64,000 bases of DNA. It comes from Chloroflexota bacterium. Its GTDB lineage: Bacteria > Chloroflexota > Dehalococcoidia > Lucifugimonadales > Lucifugimonadaceae. Both the position numbers and the translations under genes were made by a program. Positions 48,117 through 57,392 of this stretch are shown here, in pieces. How positions within the stretch are numbered: the first letter of the stretch is position 1; every line of letters starts with the position of its first letter. The notes below the pieces were generated by a model that saw only the letters and a program-made list of their open reading frames with translations, was not told where the DNA came from and ran no database searches. The stretch is from positions 1 through 64,000 of the forward strand of contig JABMNO010000020.1 of NCBI GenBank assembly GCA_013204555.1, in the 5' to 3' direction.

Positions 48117-49781
48117 ATGCCAATGATGAGCGGAAAAATCGCGCTAATGGAGAGTCTTCGCGCTGAGGGGATCCGATATATATTCGGCAACCCCGGCACA
48201 AGCGAAGCTCCAATCATGAGCGCTCTCGAAGGGTACCCGGACCTGGAATATGTGCTCGCCGTCCAGGAAGGTGTCGCCATGGGTATGGCTGACGGTTACG
48301 CCCGACGCACCGGTGAGCCAGCGTTCATCAATTTACACATACATACCGGGTTGGCCAACGGAATCAGTCTGCTGACGGATTCGTTTTCAGCAGGGGTTCC
48401 ACTGGTGCTCACGGCGGGAAACCAGGACGCGAGAAAGCTATCCGAAGGCCGACCGGATCTCCTGCGAATGGTGGAAGCCAACACAAAGTGGAGCGCCGAA
48501 GTTACACACGCAGGCCAGATGGCCAGCGTGATGAGACGCGCATTTACCGAAGCGCGAACTGCCCCAACGGGCCCTGTGTTTGTTGGATTTGCGGCCAACG
48601 CGTTGGAAGAGATCGCTGAACAAGAGATATTTCCTTCAACCACACCCCGTCAGGCAAACTTGCCCGCACCAGGTGTGGTCTCGGAAATCGCAGACATGCT
48701 TACCGATTCCGCGCGCCCGCTGATGCTTGTTGGCGATCGCGTCAGCCAGACCGGTGCGACGACCGCAGCTGTCGCCGTGGCTGAACAGATTGGCGCACGT
48801 GTCTACTCCACCGGATACACGCAGGTGGTGTTCCCAACGTCTCATCCGCAGTACATGGGCATGATGAGCATGCGCTCCCCGGCTATCCGTGAAGACGTTA
48901 AGCGCGCAGATGTCGTTCTTGCTGTTGGCACGCGGCCGTTCGCCGATTTCTTTCACATGGATGGCGGTCCCCTTGATGAGGGCACCAGGTTCATCCACAT
49001 CGACTCAAACGCAGATGAACTGGGTCGGTCGGTGCGAACTGACCTGGCCGTGCTGGCAAGTCCGCTGGGGGCGCTGTTGGAACTATCCCGAGAGCTTGAT
49101 GCCAATGCTCCTAGTTCGTTCACGGATGCTGCAAAGGCCCGTTCAGCGAGCATCGGCGCGTTGACGAAAGCAGCTCGCGATTCGTTCATCGAAGACATGC
49201 GGAATGACAACGGTTCAATTCCCATGAGCCCGGCCCGAATGATGTACGAACTTTCCCGCGCCTGGCCTGAAAACGGCATCATGGTGGACGACTCCATTTC
49301 GTCGCGCGGCGCTCTGTACTCAGCGTTCACATTTGATCAGCCGGGAGACCTTGAAGGCGAATATGGGTCTGCCATCGGATGGGGGATGGGTGCCGCAATC
49401 GGCGTAAAACTCGGATCTCCACACCGCCCCGTCATCGCCGTTATGGGAGATGGCACGGCGATGATGACGGTGCAGGCGCTCTGGACGGCAGCGTCTCGTG
49501 ATATTCCAGTCGTGTTCGTGATCTGCAACAACAGCATGTACCGCATCTTGCGGGTCAACATGAACGTCTACCTGGATCAGGTGACGGAGCAGTCCGACAA
49601 GCCGAGTGAGTACCTGGGAACCGGGTTCGATCCGTCATTCAACTTCGCGGCCATTGCCAATGCTTTTGGCGTGCAATCGAAGCGCATCGAAGATCCGGCA
49701 GACATCGTTCTCGCGCTCCAAACAGCAGTCGCGGCCAATGCCCCATACGTTCTGGACATCGCTATTGATGGAGCGCTGTAG
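48117..49781 (+). CDS. ThDP-dependent enzyme (benzoylformate decarboxylase/acetolactate synthase-like)
   Basis: About 554 residues from ATG 48117, with GGAGGT about 10 nt upstream; the frame is open from TTG 48021 but that extension is not family-like. Three ThDP domains: the Pyr domain with GIRYIFGNPGTSEAPIMSAL and the activating Glu of LAVQEGVAMGMADGYAR; a central domain (RPLMLVGDRVSQTGATTAAV); and the PP domain with GDG...NN motif VMGDGTAMMTVQALW and FVICNNSMYRIL. The order and lengths match benzoylformate decarboxylase and related 2-oxoacid decarboxylases. It decarboxylates or carboligates a 2-oxo acid; the substrate is unknown. The kinase gene follows after 6 nt. Confidence 0.9.
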   Translation: MPMMSGKIALMESLRAEGIRYIFGNPGTSEAPIMSALEGYPDLEYVLAVQEGVAMGMADGYARRTGEPAFINLHIHTGLANGISLLTDSFSAGVPLVLTAGNQDARKLSEGRPDLLRMVEANTKWSAEVTHAGQMASVMRRAFTEARTAPTGPVFVGFAANALEEIAEQEIFPSTTPRQANLPAPGVVSEIADMLTDSARPLMLVGDRVSQTGATTAAVAVAEQIGARVYSTGYTQVVFPTSHPQYMGMMSMRSPAIREDVKRADVVLAVGTRPFADFFHMDGGPLDEGTRFIHIDSNADELGRSVRTDLAVLASPLGALLELSRELDANAPSSFTDAAKARSASIGALTKAARDSFIEDMRNDNGSIPMSPARMMYELSRAWPENGIMVDDSISSRGALYSAFTFDQPGDLEGEYGSAIGWGMGAAIGVKLGSPHRPVIAVMGDGTAMMTVQALWTAASRDIPVVFVICNNSMYRILRVNMNVYLDQVTEQSDKPSEYLGTGFDPSFNFAAIANAFGVQSKRIEDPADIVLALQTAVAANAPYVLDIAIDGAL

Positions 49782-49787
49782 CCCCGC

Positions 49788-50897
49788 ATGATCCATACCC
49801 CTTCCATCCCAATGAGCCTGGGTGAGGTGACCGCGGAGTGGCTCACTGAAGCCCTCAGATCTGGTGGATCACCGGCAAATACGCGGGTCACATCTGTCGA
49901 TGTGCAGCCCTTTGCCGTTGGCCGAAGTCGTACCGGCGAGATCGCCCTTTTGACCCCCGTCTATGAAACTGGCGATGCCGGGTTGCCCAACGAAATTATC
50001 GCCAAGATTGTCTCCCAGAGTGATGCGAACCGGCAGAACGCGGTGGAGATGAGCGCGTTCCCTCGGGAGGTCCAGTTCTATCGTTCCATGGCGTCAGAAG
50101 TGCCCTTCGCGATTCCTCGAATGATCTATGGCGATTTTGATCCAGCGACGCGAGATGGCATCCTGCTTCTAAACCGGGTTGACGGCGCGACCAGGGACGA
50201 ACTGACGCCAGAACGCCAAACTGAGATCGAAGCCGACGTGACTGAACTGCTGACCAATCTTGCCCGGATGCACGCGCGCTGGTGGGGCGGTGACTCGTTG
50301 CCTGAAACCGGCTTCATGCTGAACGTCCGTGATGAGCACTTCGGTCATGTCCTCAATGGCCACGAGGCTTCACTCGCAAATCTGAAGCCGCTACTTGAGA
50401 AGTCGTTCTCTGTAGATGTGATCAGAAATCTTGAACGATTGACCGGTTACCGGGAAAAGTTTTTGCCCGTGGCGCGAGACATGCCACGAACGTTTTGCCA
50501 CGGCGATTTCCATGCCCAGAATATCCTCTGGAATCGGGAATCGAAGTCGCCGCGCGCCTGGGTTCTGGATTGGCAGATGGTCACTCTCGGGCCGGGAGTG
50601 CTTGATCTCTCAACTTACCTTGCCATCGCGATTCAGAAGCAACGGACATCTGAGCTTCTGCTACCCGCAATCAAGTCCTACCACCGCGAACTCACGGCAA
50701 ACGGAGTGCAGGGATACGGCTTAACCCAACTTATCGAAGACTACCGCCACGCGGCGCTCGCCACGCTTGGGGTGATGGTGTTCGCGCTGGGATCACTGGA
50801 ATTCATTGGCCCCGCGTTTGATGCCATCGTTTCCGAGGTCATCGGCAATGCTGTGGCCGGAGTGGAAGCCGTCAACGGTTTCGCTCTGCTTAGCTGA
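49788..50897 (+). CDS. EcKL/APH-like small-molecule kinase
   Basis: 369 residues, ATG at 49788, 6 nt after the ThDP enzyme stop. The kinase core has the catalytic Brenner motif FCHGDFHAQNILW (HGDFHxxN) and the metal motif VLDWQMVTLGPGVLDLSTYLA (Asp in LDWQ), as in choline/ethanolamine, aminoglycoside and ecdysteroid-kinase-like (DUF1679) proteins. GILLLNRVDGATRDEL is the hinge region. In SAR202-like and actinobacterial genomes such kinases often accompany steroid or lipid catabolism genes, which is only a suggestion here. The C-terminus overlaps the convergent serine hydrolase stop by 8 bp. Confidence 0.82.
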   Translation: MIHTPSIPMSLGEVTAEWLTEALRSGGSPANTRVTSVDVQPFAVGRSRTGEIALLTPVYETGDAGLPNEIIAKIVSQSDANRQNAVEMSAFPREVQFYRSMASEVPFAIPRMIYGDFDPATRDGILLLNRVDGATRDELTPERQTEIEADVTELLTNLARMHARWWGGDSLPETGFMLNVRDEHFGHVLNGHEASLANLKPLLEKSFSVDVIRNLERLTGYREKFLPVARDMPRTFCHGDFHAQNILWNRESKSPRAWVLDWQMVTLGPGVLDLSTYLAIAIQKQRTSELLLPAIKSYHRELTANGVQGYGLTQLIEDYRHAALATLGVMVFALGSLEFIGPAFDAIVSEVIGNAVAGVEAVNGFALLS

Positions 50898-52023
50898 TCC
50901 CATCCCGAATCAACTGAGCCACGCGATACGCGGTGCTCCGCAGCGGGTCCGTTTCTCCGGTGATCAGGAGATTCTTCGTCAGGCCAAACGAAAGTCCAAA
51001 ATCCGGGTCAGCGAAACCCAGCGACCCTCCGTAGCCACCATGGCCGAACGCATTCTCGCCACCCGATGCAACGTGCCCGCCAGACTCCAGTGTGCCACCC
51101 ATGAAATATCCGAGCGCCCGACGAGGCGCAGCGCCAATCTTCAGATCGTGTTCCTGATGCTCAAACGTCCCTGCTCGGCGCGCTGCCTCCTCCGACATCA
51201 CCCGCACACCGTCCAACTCACCGCCGCCGATGAACATCGCGTAGTGTCGTGAAATTGCTCTGGCGCTCATGATTCCTCCAGCGCCGGGCACGGATCCCCT
51301 GCGAAACAACAGACTATTGATTGCGTCATCCAGATCCATACCGCTCGGCACGATGAAGACGTCGTTGGGATTGGTCTCAAATATCGCGGGCGAATCAGAA
51401 GGCGCGTGGCGGAGTCTCCCTACCCGCATCAATTCCGCATCGGGAATTCCCAGATAGAAATCGGTGATGCCAAGTGGCCCACAGAGTTCAGATTGGGCGA
51501 ACTCAGCAATTGGCATGCCGCTGGCCCGTCCGACAAGTTCGCCAACCACCCAGCCAAAAGTGAACGCATGGTACGCGGTCTCCTCATGTGGATTGATCTG
51601 CGGTGGCTCCGAGGCCAACGCGTTCGCCATGTGATCCCAGTCAACAAGATTCGCCAGCGTAGTCCCTGCTGGAAGATTTGGAACCCCCGTGCGATGAGTC
51701 AAAGCATCTCGAACGGTCACTTTATCTTTGCCGTGCGCGCCAAATTCCGGCCAGTAGCGAGTCATAGGCGCGTCCAGATCGAGATCTCCGCGATCGATCA
51801 AGATATGCGCACACGTGGCGGTGAACCCCTTGGTAGTGGACCACGATGTAAACATCGTGTCGCCAGTCACAGGCGCTCCGGTTTGCTCGTCGGCGATGCC
51901 AGACCAGGCGTCCACAATCTGCTCGCCATTGAGATAAGCAGCGGCCTGGAGTCCAACCTCCGCTCCACTTCCGGTCAACTCGTCGAGAAGTGCGGTTACC
52001 TGGTCGTTGAGTTGCTGATTCAT
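50890..52023 (-). CDS. Beta-lactamase-family serine hydrolase (EstB-like)
   Basis: 377 residues, ATG at 52023, AGGAAG about 6 nt upstream. Nucleophile motif Ser62-TT-Lys65 (SWSTTKGFTATC), Tyr151-HA (YHAFTFGWVVGELV), and HGGYGGSLGFADPD as the third motif. TVRDALTHRTGVPNLP and the Gly-rich C-terminus are typical of carboxylesterase/EstB-type class C enzymes, and the C-terminal FGHGGYGG block is conserved. No signal peptide. It is 7 bp downstream of the SRPBCC gene and probably cotranscribed. A second serine hydrolase lies at 37 kb; the two share family but not close sequence. Confidence 0.88.
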   Translation of the reverse strand: MNQQLNDQVTALLDELTGSGAEVGLQAAAYLNGEQIVDAWSGIADEQTGAPVTGDTMFTSWSTTKGFTATCAHILIDRGDLDLDAPMTRYWPEFGAHGKDKVTVRDALTHRTGVPNLPAGTTLANLVDWDHMANALASEPPQINPHEETAYHAFTFGWVVGELVGRASGMPIAEFAQSELCGPLGITDFYLGIPDAELMRVGRLRHAPSDSPAIFETNPNDVFIVPSGMDLDDAINSLLFRRGSVPGAGGIMSARAISRHYAMFIGGGELDGVRVMSEEAARRAGTFEHQEHDLKIGAAPRRALGYFMGGTLESGGHVASGGENAFGHGGYGGSLGFADPDFGLSFGLTKNLLITGETDPLRSTAYRVAQLIRDGIS

Positions 52024-52030
52024 GTTCTTC

Positions 52031-52483
52031 CTATTCCTTCTCGATCTGCGCCTTTAGCTCAATGAGTTCGCTGCCAAGTTGCCGACGCATCATCCACCTG
52101 ATGACTGGTCGGCCTATAGTCCACATCACTGAGACACACTTGTGATCGGATCCCGCTGAGATTGTGTTGTAGACGCGGGTTCCGCCATCAACCGACTCAA
52201 ATCTGATCCGGCCATCAAATGGAAACGGCCCATCCTTAGCCCGCACAGCGTGAAGTTTTGGGGGTTTCCATGCCGTGACCACGTATCGCATCTCAGTGAC
52301 GCCGCGGTACTCATAGTCACTGGTGAGCACCGTTCCTATGCCGTACTTGCCGGGCGTGAGGATCTGCACATTGGATATGCCTTTGACCCACTTATCCCAG
52401 TTTTTGGGCGTGGCTGCAAACTCAAATACCTCTTTGATCGGCTTCGAGATGATGATGTCAGCTGTGGCTTCCATCGTTTGCAA
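52031..52483 (-). CDS. SRPBCC (START/Bet v1-like) protein
   Basis: About 150 residues. Start taken as TTG at 52483 because AGGAGG lies 9 nt upstream; ATG at 52474 is three codons later. SRPBCC features: ATADIIISKPIKEVFEFAATPKNWDKWVKGI at the N-terminus, the YGIGTVLTSDYEYRG strand pair, FDGRIRFESVDGGTRVYNTI, and a long C-terminal helix RRQLGSELIELKAQIEKE. The fold binds hydrophobic ligands; the ligand is unknown. It lies between the MFS and serine hydrolase genes on the same strand, with 7 bp to the latter. Confidence 0.82.
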   Translation of the reverse strand: MQTMEATADIIISKPIKEVFEFAATPKNWDKWVKGISNVQILTPGKYGIGTVLTSDYEYRGVTEMRYVVTAWKPPKLHAVRAKDGPFPFDGRIRFESVDGGTRVYNTISAGSDHKCVSVMWTIGRPVIRWMMRRQLGSELIELKAQIEKE

Positions 52484-52564
52484 CGGCACAATCCTCCTGC
52501 GACAAATCTCCCGCAACGTTAGCGATGCGTGGGGCTTGGTGCAATGGGTGCGTCCCGACTGGCG

Positions 52565-53824
52565 CTAGTCTGCCGGGTTTGGAACTCCTGCCTCAGAGCC
52601 AGCGAGAACACCGCGGCCAAGAATTACTATTGAGCCGATCGCTATCGCTCCAGCACATATCGCACCGCCAAGCCCAAGCGCGAATTGGACGTCAACTGCG
52701 GAAGCAAGCGCTCCCAGAATGAGTCCACCGATTGCCGATGAGCCCCAGATGAGCTGATGAATACTCATTACGCGCCCCAGGTACCTATCTTCAGTAGCGA
52801 GTTGGACTATTGTGCCGCGAGCGGTCTGGTGCAGCGTTCCTGTTATCCCGATGGCTGTCATTGCGATTATCGCGATGGGAAGAGAGTTGGACCACGCGAG
52901 GGTCATCAGAGCAGCGCCAAAGCCAACGCCCATGAAGAGAAGAATCTGTCCCATCCTCTCAGGCTTACCCCACCATGCCATGGCGAATGCCCCGATACTC
53001 GCCCCAACGCCACTACCCAGCAACAGCCCTCCGAAATCTTCGATGTCGCCTGCGATGACATCCTCCACTAACACCGGCAGTAGCGTCTGGTAGGGGGCGC
53101 CGAACACTCCCACGAAAATGCCCATAATCAACAGGCCAAAGACGACCTTGCTTCGCTTCACATACGCAAAACCATCTTTCAGGTCCTGGAATATCGGCCG
53201 AGACTCGCCAGTTGAAGCGTTTGGTGTCGTTCTCATCATCGCCATCATCCCAACGGTTGCGATGTATGAGATCCCAATGATGTAGAACAGCCCTTCAATC
53301 CCTGCAGCCTTCACTAACGGTGCGAAAAAGATCGGCCCCATGATGGCGGAACCAGTCGTGACGAAGGAGTACATGGCGATAGCACCCGGTAGGTGCTCCC
53401 TCCCCACCAGCGACGGCATCATCGCCTGCCGGGACGGGATGTCGAACGACAATAAGAACCCGTTGACAAGTGATATCGCAATCAGCTGCCACGGCGTGAT
53501 GAGGTCCGTTGCGACGAGCACCCCGGTGAGCAGCGCCGTGACGGCGAACATGCCGCGGGTAAACATGACGAGGCGCAGTCGGTTGACTCGGTCTGCGACC
53601 ACTCCACCCCACACGGAGAAGATGAGTATTGGCCCAAGGCTGGAGAGGGTCACCAATCCCAGCGCGACCGGCGAATCCGTGAGTTCGTGCATCAGCCACA
53701 GGCGGCCTGCCGTCAGCGTCCACATACCTACATTGGAAAACGCCGCCGCCGCCCAAAACAGACGGTATTCGCGATAGCCAAATGCTGCGAATCCCGGTCG
53801 TTTCTTTATGTAATCAGGTATCAC
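52565..53824 (-). CDS. MFS transporter (EntS/MFS_3-like), third paralog
   Basis: About 419 residues from GTG at 53824, with AGGA about 7 nt upstream; the frame is open 12 codons further. Twelve hydrophobic segments, N-terminal FGYREYRLFWAAAAFSNVGMWTLTAGRLWLM and loop VWGGVVADRVNRLRLVMF are like the tandem MFS pair at 8.9-11.4 kb. A matching LGRVMSIHQLIWGSSAIGG motif is in the second half. Exporter of an unknown small molecule. The SRPBCC gene begins 81 bp downstream; an operon of three genes (MFS, SRPBCC, hydrolase) is possible. Confidence 0.88.
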   Translation of the reverse strand: MIPDYIKKRPGFAAFGYREYRLFWAAAAFSNVGMWTLTAGRLWLMHELTDSPVALGLVTLSSLGPILIFSVWGGVVADRVNRLRLVMFTRGMFAVTALLTGVLVATDLITPWQLIAISLVNGFLLSFDIPSRQAMMPSLVGREHLPGAIAMYSFVTTGSAIMGPIFFAPLVKAAGIEGLFYIIGISYIATVGMMAMMRTTPNASTGESRPIFQDLKDGFAYVKRSKVVFGLLIMGIFVGVFGAPYQTLLPVLVEDVIAGDIEDFGGLLLGSGVGASIGAFAMAWWGKPERMGQILLFMGVGFGAALMTLAWSNSLPIAIIAMTAIGITGTLHQTARGTIVQLATEDRYLGRVMSIHQLIWGSSAIGGLILGALASAVDVQFALGLGGAICAGAIAIGSIVILGRGVLAGSEAGVPNPAD

Positions 53825-53905
53825 GGCGATTCCTGATTTCCCGATCGGGCGGACGCACAAACCACATACAACCCTGGATCTTCGGATAGCGAGCAGACAT
53901 TGCCC

Positions 53906-54940
53906 TCAGGTCGCATAGATGCAGGCGACCCGATGCCCCACGGAAAGCTCACGGAACTCAGGCACATCACGGCTGCACTCTTCCGTAGCAATGGGACACC
54001 TGGTCCTGAACACGCAGCCAGACGGCGGATTCAGAGGACTTGGGATGTCGCCTCTGAGCACAATCCGCTCACGCTGAGATTCCACTGCCGGATCGGGAAT
54101 AGGAACGGCTGAAAGCAACGCCTGCGTATACGGGTGCTTGGGATTTGTGTACAACTCCCGGCGGTCAGCGATTTCGACGATTTTGCCAAGGTACATGACT
54201 GCGACCCGCTCGCTGATGTGCCGCACCACGGAGAGATCGTGTGCGATGAACAGGTACGCGACGCCAGACTGGGCCTGAAGATCCTGTAAGAGATTAATGA
54301 TCTGTGCCTGAATTGACACATCGAGTGCCGATACGGGCTCATCGGCAACAATGAAATCCGGATCAGCGGCAAGCGCTCGAGCAATGCCAATTCGCTGGCG
54401 CTGCCCACCACTGAATTCGTGAGGAAATCGATTCGCCATAGAGGGGTTGAGGCCAACCGTTGATAATAGTTCCTCGACTCGCTGACGGTATTCGACCTTC
54501 GAATGGGTGAGTTTGTGTACGATCAGCGGCTCACCAACAATGTCCCCGGCCGTCATACGTGGGTTCAGCGATCCGTAAGGGTCCTGGAAAATTATCCCGA
54601 GTTTTTTCCGGGCACTTCTTAATTCTTTACGTGGCAACGTGGTGAGATCGCTGCCGTGGAAGAGAATCTGCCCGCTTGTTGCAGGTAGCAGGCGCATGAT
54701 CGCCCGACCAATGGTCGTCTTGCCGGAGCCGCTCTCGCCAACGAGTCCCAGCGTCTCGCCCGGAGCGACTCTGAATGAGACGCCATCGACCGCTTTCACC
54801 GCTCCGACTTTTCTCTTAATTACGAATCCACGGGAAACCGGGAAGTGAACCTTCAAGTCGTTGACTTCAAGCACCGGCTGCGGCGCACTCAGGGACGATT
54901 CCTCAGGAGTGCCTTGTGTCACGTCTATGGAAGTGGTCAC
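53906..54940 (-). CDS. Oligopeptide/dipeptide ABC transporter ATP-binding protein (OppF/DppF-like)
   Basis: 344 residues from GTG at 54940, which overlaps the TGA of the upstream ATPase gene as GTGA; the frame is open further upstream within that gene. Walker [10 protein letters not shown], signature [15 protein letters not shown], Walker [17 protein letters not shown], and the C-terminal Opp/Dpp extension with [23 protein letters not shown]. Its Cys-rich tail is the oligopeptide-family [4Fe-4S]-like motif. It pairs with the OppD-like ATPase. Neither the permeases nor a substrate-binding protein are in the window. Confidence 0.93.
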   Translation of the reverse strand: MTTSIDVTQGTPEESSLSAPQPVLEVNDLKVHFPVSRGFVIKRKVGAVKAVDGVSFRVAPGETLGLVGESGSGKTTIGRAIMRLLPATSGQILFHGSDLTTLPRKELRSARKKLGIIFQDPYGSLNPRMTAGDIVGEPLIVHKLTHSKVEYRQRVEELLSTVGLNPSMANRFPHEFSGGQRQRIGIARALAADPDFIVADEPVSALDVSIQAQIINLLQDLQAQSGVAYLFIAHDLSVVRHISERVAVMYLGKIVEIADRRELYTNPKHPYTQALLSAVPIPDPAVESQRERIVLRGDIPSPLNPPSGCVFRTRCPIATEECSRDVPEFRELSVGHRVACIYAT

Positions 54941-55959
54941 GTGACGGTCGCTTCTGATTCTGATCGAACCCGCTGCCACTCATAACAGGCAGACGTGTGG
55001 CCGTCGGAGACAGTCTCAAACGATGGTGACTCGTCCGCGCAGCGTTCTACGGCCCATTGGCAACGATTGCGAAACGCACAGCCGCTTGGGAGATTGGTCC
55101 CGTCCGGAATCTCGCCGTCGATTGGAATCAAACGGTCTGTGGTACCGATGTCCAGGCGGGGTACCGATCGCAGCAGGCCAACGGTGTACGGATGCCGTGG
55201 CGTGGCGTAGAGATCAATTGACGAAGCACTTTCTCTGATCTTTCCTGCGTACATGACATTCACACGGTTCGCGTAGCGAGCCACAACGCCGAGGTTGTGC
55301 GTGATTATGAGAAGTGAGGTGCCGAGTTCAGAAGCCAGCGACTTCAGCAGCTCCAGAATTTGCGCCTGGATGGTCACGTCCAGCGCCGTTGTAGGCTCGT
55401 CCGCTATGAGGAGCTTAGGATTGCAGCTAAGCGCGATAGCGATCATCACCCGTTGCCGCTGCCCGCCGCTCAACTGGTGTGGATGGGTCCGGAGTCGATC
55501 CTCGGCATCCGGCAAACCAACCATTTCCAGCAGTTCCGCTGCCCTGGTGTTGGCCTGAGACTTCGTCATCTTCAGGTGCAGTTCCAGCGTCTCAGTAAGT
55601 TGACGACCGATGGTCAGCACCGGATTCAGGGACGTCATTGGCTCCTGGAAGATCATGCCGATGGAGCTGCCCCGAATGCGCCGCATATCCTGTTCAGAAA
55701 TGGCGAGCAGGTCCGTGCCCTGGTACCAGATCTGGCCGCCAACAATCTTTCCCGGTGGCGACTGGATCAGTCGCATGATCGATAGTGCAGTCACACTCTT
55801 CCCGCACCCAGACTCGCCTACGAGGCCAAGCGTCTCGCCCTCGTCGATATAAAGAGAAACATCATCGACTGCGCGCAACGCTCCAGACTCAGTGTCGAAC
55901 TGAGTCTCAAGCCCGCGTACGTCCAGCAGGTGGTCAGATGTGTTTATGGATGTGGGCAT
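54937..55959 (-). CDS. Oligopeptide/dipeptide ABC transporter ATP-binding protein (OppD/DppD-like)
   Basis: 340 residues, ATG at 55959. Walker [10 protein letters not shown], signature [15 protein letters not shown], Walker [17 protein letters not shown], and the C-terminal motif [18 protein letters not shown]. Usual order is permease-permease-OppD-OppF with a binding protein; here only the two ATPases are present. Upstream are about 450 bp of repeat-bearing non-coding DNA, so the missing subunits must be elsewhere or shared. Confidence 0.93.
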   Translation of the reverse strand: MPTSINTSDHLLDVRGLETQFDTESGALRAVDDVSLYIDEGETLGLVGESGCGKSVTALSIMRLIQSPPGKIVGGQIWYQGTDLLAISEQDMRRIRGSSIGMIFQEPMTSLNPVLTIGRQLTETLELHLKMTKSQANTRAAELLEMVGLPDAEDRLRTHPHQLSGGQRQRVMIAIALSCNPKLLIADEPTTALDVTIQAQILELLKSLASELGTSLLIITHNLGVVARYANRVNVMYAGKIRESASSIDLYATPRHPYTVGLLRSVPRLDIGTTDRLIPIDGEIPDGTNLPSGCAFRNRCQWAVERCADESPSFETVSDGHTSACYEWQRVRSESEATVT

Positions 55960-56192
55960 TGAGATTGATATGTCAGCGTGAACTCTCTCAACTGGTACGG
56001 CATCTTCACGCCATATGGTTCAAGCAGAATAATCCTAACCTACCCGTCATTGCTTGCCTCGTGGTGGCGGGGTCGCCGATGAATTCCCCGGCGGCATTGG
56101 TCACGCCTGGCAACACTCCACAGCCGGGAGTGAACCGAATCGTCAGCGGAAACGAACTAGTAGGTACTTGGGGGCGTTCCCCAACTCGCGCA

Positions 56193-56222
56193 GCGGGTTC
56201 CGTCCTTCGGGATGGAACCCGT
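56193..56222. terminator. Strong hairpin with UUCG tetraloop
   Basis: GGGTTCCGTCC and GGATGGAACCC (with G-U) close a TTCG loop; C-G and G-U pairs extend the base. A short T-run follows on the plus strand. It lies 230 bp upstream of the OppD-like start, in the gene-free stretch 55960-56413. No plus-strand gene ends here, so its role (terminator, repeat or RNA fold) is open. Confidence 0.45.
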
Positions 56223-56328
56223 TTCAGGTTAAGCTGCCGCCACCTGATTCAACCAGATCTCAGTGAACGCACGCTGCCCGTTATCTTCCGGCGGTTCGAC
56301 GTTTCATATATTCCCCAGCCATAGCAGT

Positions 56329-56382
56329 CGCGTCACCCTGCGCTGCAGCGGCCTTTGGGTACCCAGAATGACGCGGGGGTGA
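56329..56382. repeat. Degenerate intergenic repeat with GTCA...TGAC ends
   Basis: CGCGTCA (56329-56335) and TGACGCG (56369-56375) face each other; CGTCACCCTG matches the start of the element arms at 3755, and CAGAATGACG is similar to their far ends. It looks like a decayed copy of the same repeat family. Confidence 0.4.
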
Positions 56383-56413
56383 TTGTAGTGCGCTGGTCTG
56401 TTGCAAACAGCCA

Positions 56414-56833
56414 CTACCCGATATCACAGTGTGCAGCGCCATCGGGCGAGATGCTCACTTCAACGACTGTGCGAGTAGGTGAAAACGCGTAGCGCCAGCC
56501 GTTCGTGTTCTGAACCAGCCGGGTGCCATCTTCCAGCGTGAGTTCAGCGGTCGTGTCGGTCACCCTGGAGCGCGAGTCCCAAAACACGTTCGGAATCTCG
56601 TCGAGGTGAACCGAGAGTCCATTACAAATATCGATCGGACTTACGCCTGCGTCAAATTGGGGCGTTGGCAGGGGCGTGCCATTCACCTCCTTGACGAGCG
56701 GGATTCTGCCAGGCGGTAACGGTTCTAAGAGCGGGACTCTGCCAGGTGGCAGCGGCTCGGGTTCTGGGTAACATCCTACAAGAACAACGAGAAATACCGA
56801 CAGGTCCAACGCAACAAGTCTGATATTAACCAT
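56414..56833 (-). CDS. Small hypothetical lipoprotein
   Basis: 139 residues from ATG at 56833; a longer start at 56869 would break the signal peptide. N-terminus MVNIRLVALDLSVFLVVLVGC with lipobox LVGC. A short tandem repeat follows (EPLPPGRVPLL / EPLPPGRIPLV), then a domain of about 90 residues (DICNGLSVHLDEIPNVFWDSRSRVTDTTAELTLEDG...VVEVSISPDGAAHCDIG) with two Cys that could pair. No family recognised. Monocistronic, upstream of tRNA-Gly on the same strand in the sense that the tRNA precedes it. Confidence 0.6.
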   Translation of the reverse strand: MVNIRLVALDLSVFLVVLVGCYPEPEPLPPGRVPLLEPLPPGRIPLVKEVNGTPLPTPQFDAGVSPIDICNGLSVHLDEIPNVFWDSRSRVTDTTAELTLEDGTRLVQNTNGWRYAFSPTRTVVEVSISPDGAAHCDIG

Positions 56834-56894
56834 AAACACCAGTACAACAGAATGTGTTTCGCCTGGCAATCAGACATTTACCCGGAAACGCGAA

Positions 56895-56918
56895 GAGGCC
56901 CCGCTGGTGCGGAGCCTC
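56895..56918 (-). terminator. Hairpin downstream of tRNA-Gly
   Basis: GAGGC/GCCTC plus CCGC/GCGG stem with a TGGT loop, 16 bp beyond the 3' end of the tRNA. The T-tract is short and interrupted, so this is a moderate terminator candidate. Confidence 0.5.
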
Positions 56919-56933
56919 TCGTTTATGTATTCA

Positions 56934-57008
56934 TGGAGCGGAAGACGAGATTCGAACTCGCGACCCTCACCTTGGCAAGGTGATGCTCTACCACTGAGCC
57001 ACTTCCGC
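56934..57008 (-). tRNA. tRNA-Gly (anticodon GCC)
   Basis: Reverse complement reads GCGGAAG acceptor stem, D-arm with GTGGTAGAGC, anticodon stem-loop CACCTTGCCAAGGTG (anticodon GCC), T-arm with GTTCGAATC, closing CTTCCGC, discriminator T and an encoded CCA. All arms pair. 75 nt including CCA. Decodes GGC/GGU glycine codons. Confidence 0.97.
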
Positions 57009-57392
57009 TTGTGTACTCAAGATAGCGATAAACGCGCCAGTAGGTCAAGTCACTAAATTATTTCGTGCCCCTCTGGGGCATGTGCCAGTTACAACTGATT
57101 TCCAATATTCAGTGGCATTGTTAGCAGCAGGCGATAACAATCTCTCCAACAGAGTGCTCAGCCCGTTGGGAATCCCCTGTATTCGGGTCAAGCGTATCGA
57201 AATCACCAGAGGATGGGATTTCCTGAGACCTGAATTCCGGGTACTATTTTGCCCCCAGTGTTGGACCGGTTTTACGGCCAAGTTGCCACTTCAGGGATCC
57301 CCGATTAGGCAACTGCACGGTAGAATGGCCCGCACTCGCTAAATTCCTAATACGTAGACCCAATCTGGACGCCACGACGGAGAATCATCTTA
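57009..57392. other. Gene-free stretch upstream of the xanthine-dehydrogenase-type gene
   Basis: 384 bp between tRNA-Gly (minus) and the molybdoenzyme gene (plus). Short open frames here lack coding character. I see no clear promoter or RNA fold; it should contain the promoters for both. Confidence 0.35.

Noticed and set aside
55785..56324. 179-codon plus-strand frame upstream of the OppD-like gene
   Set aside because: It lies antisense to the start of the ABC ATPase gene and over the non-coding repeats; composition is not protein-like.
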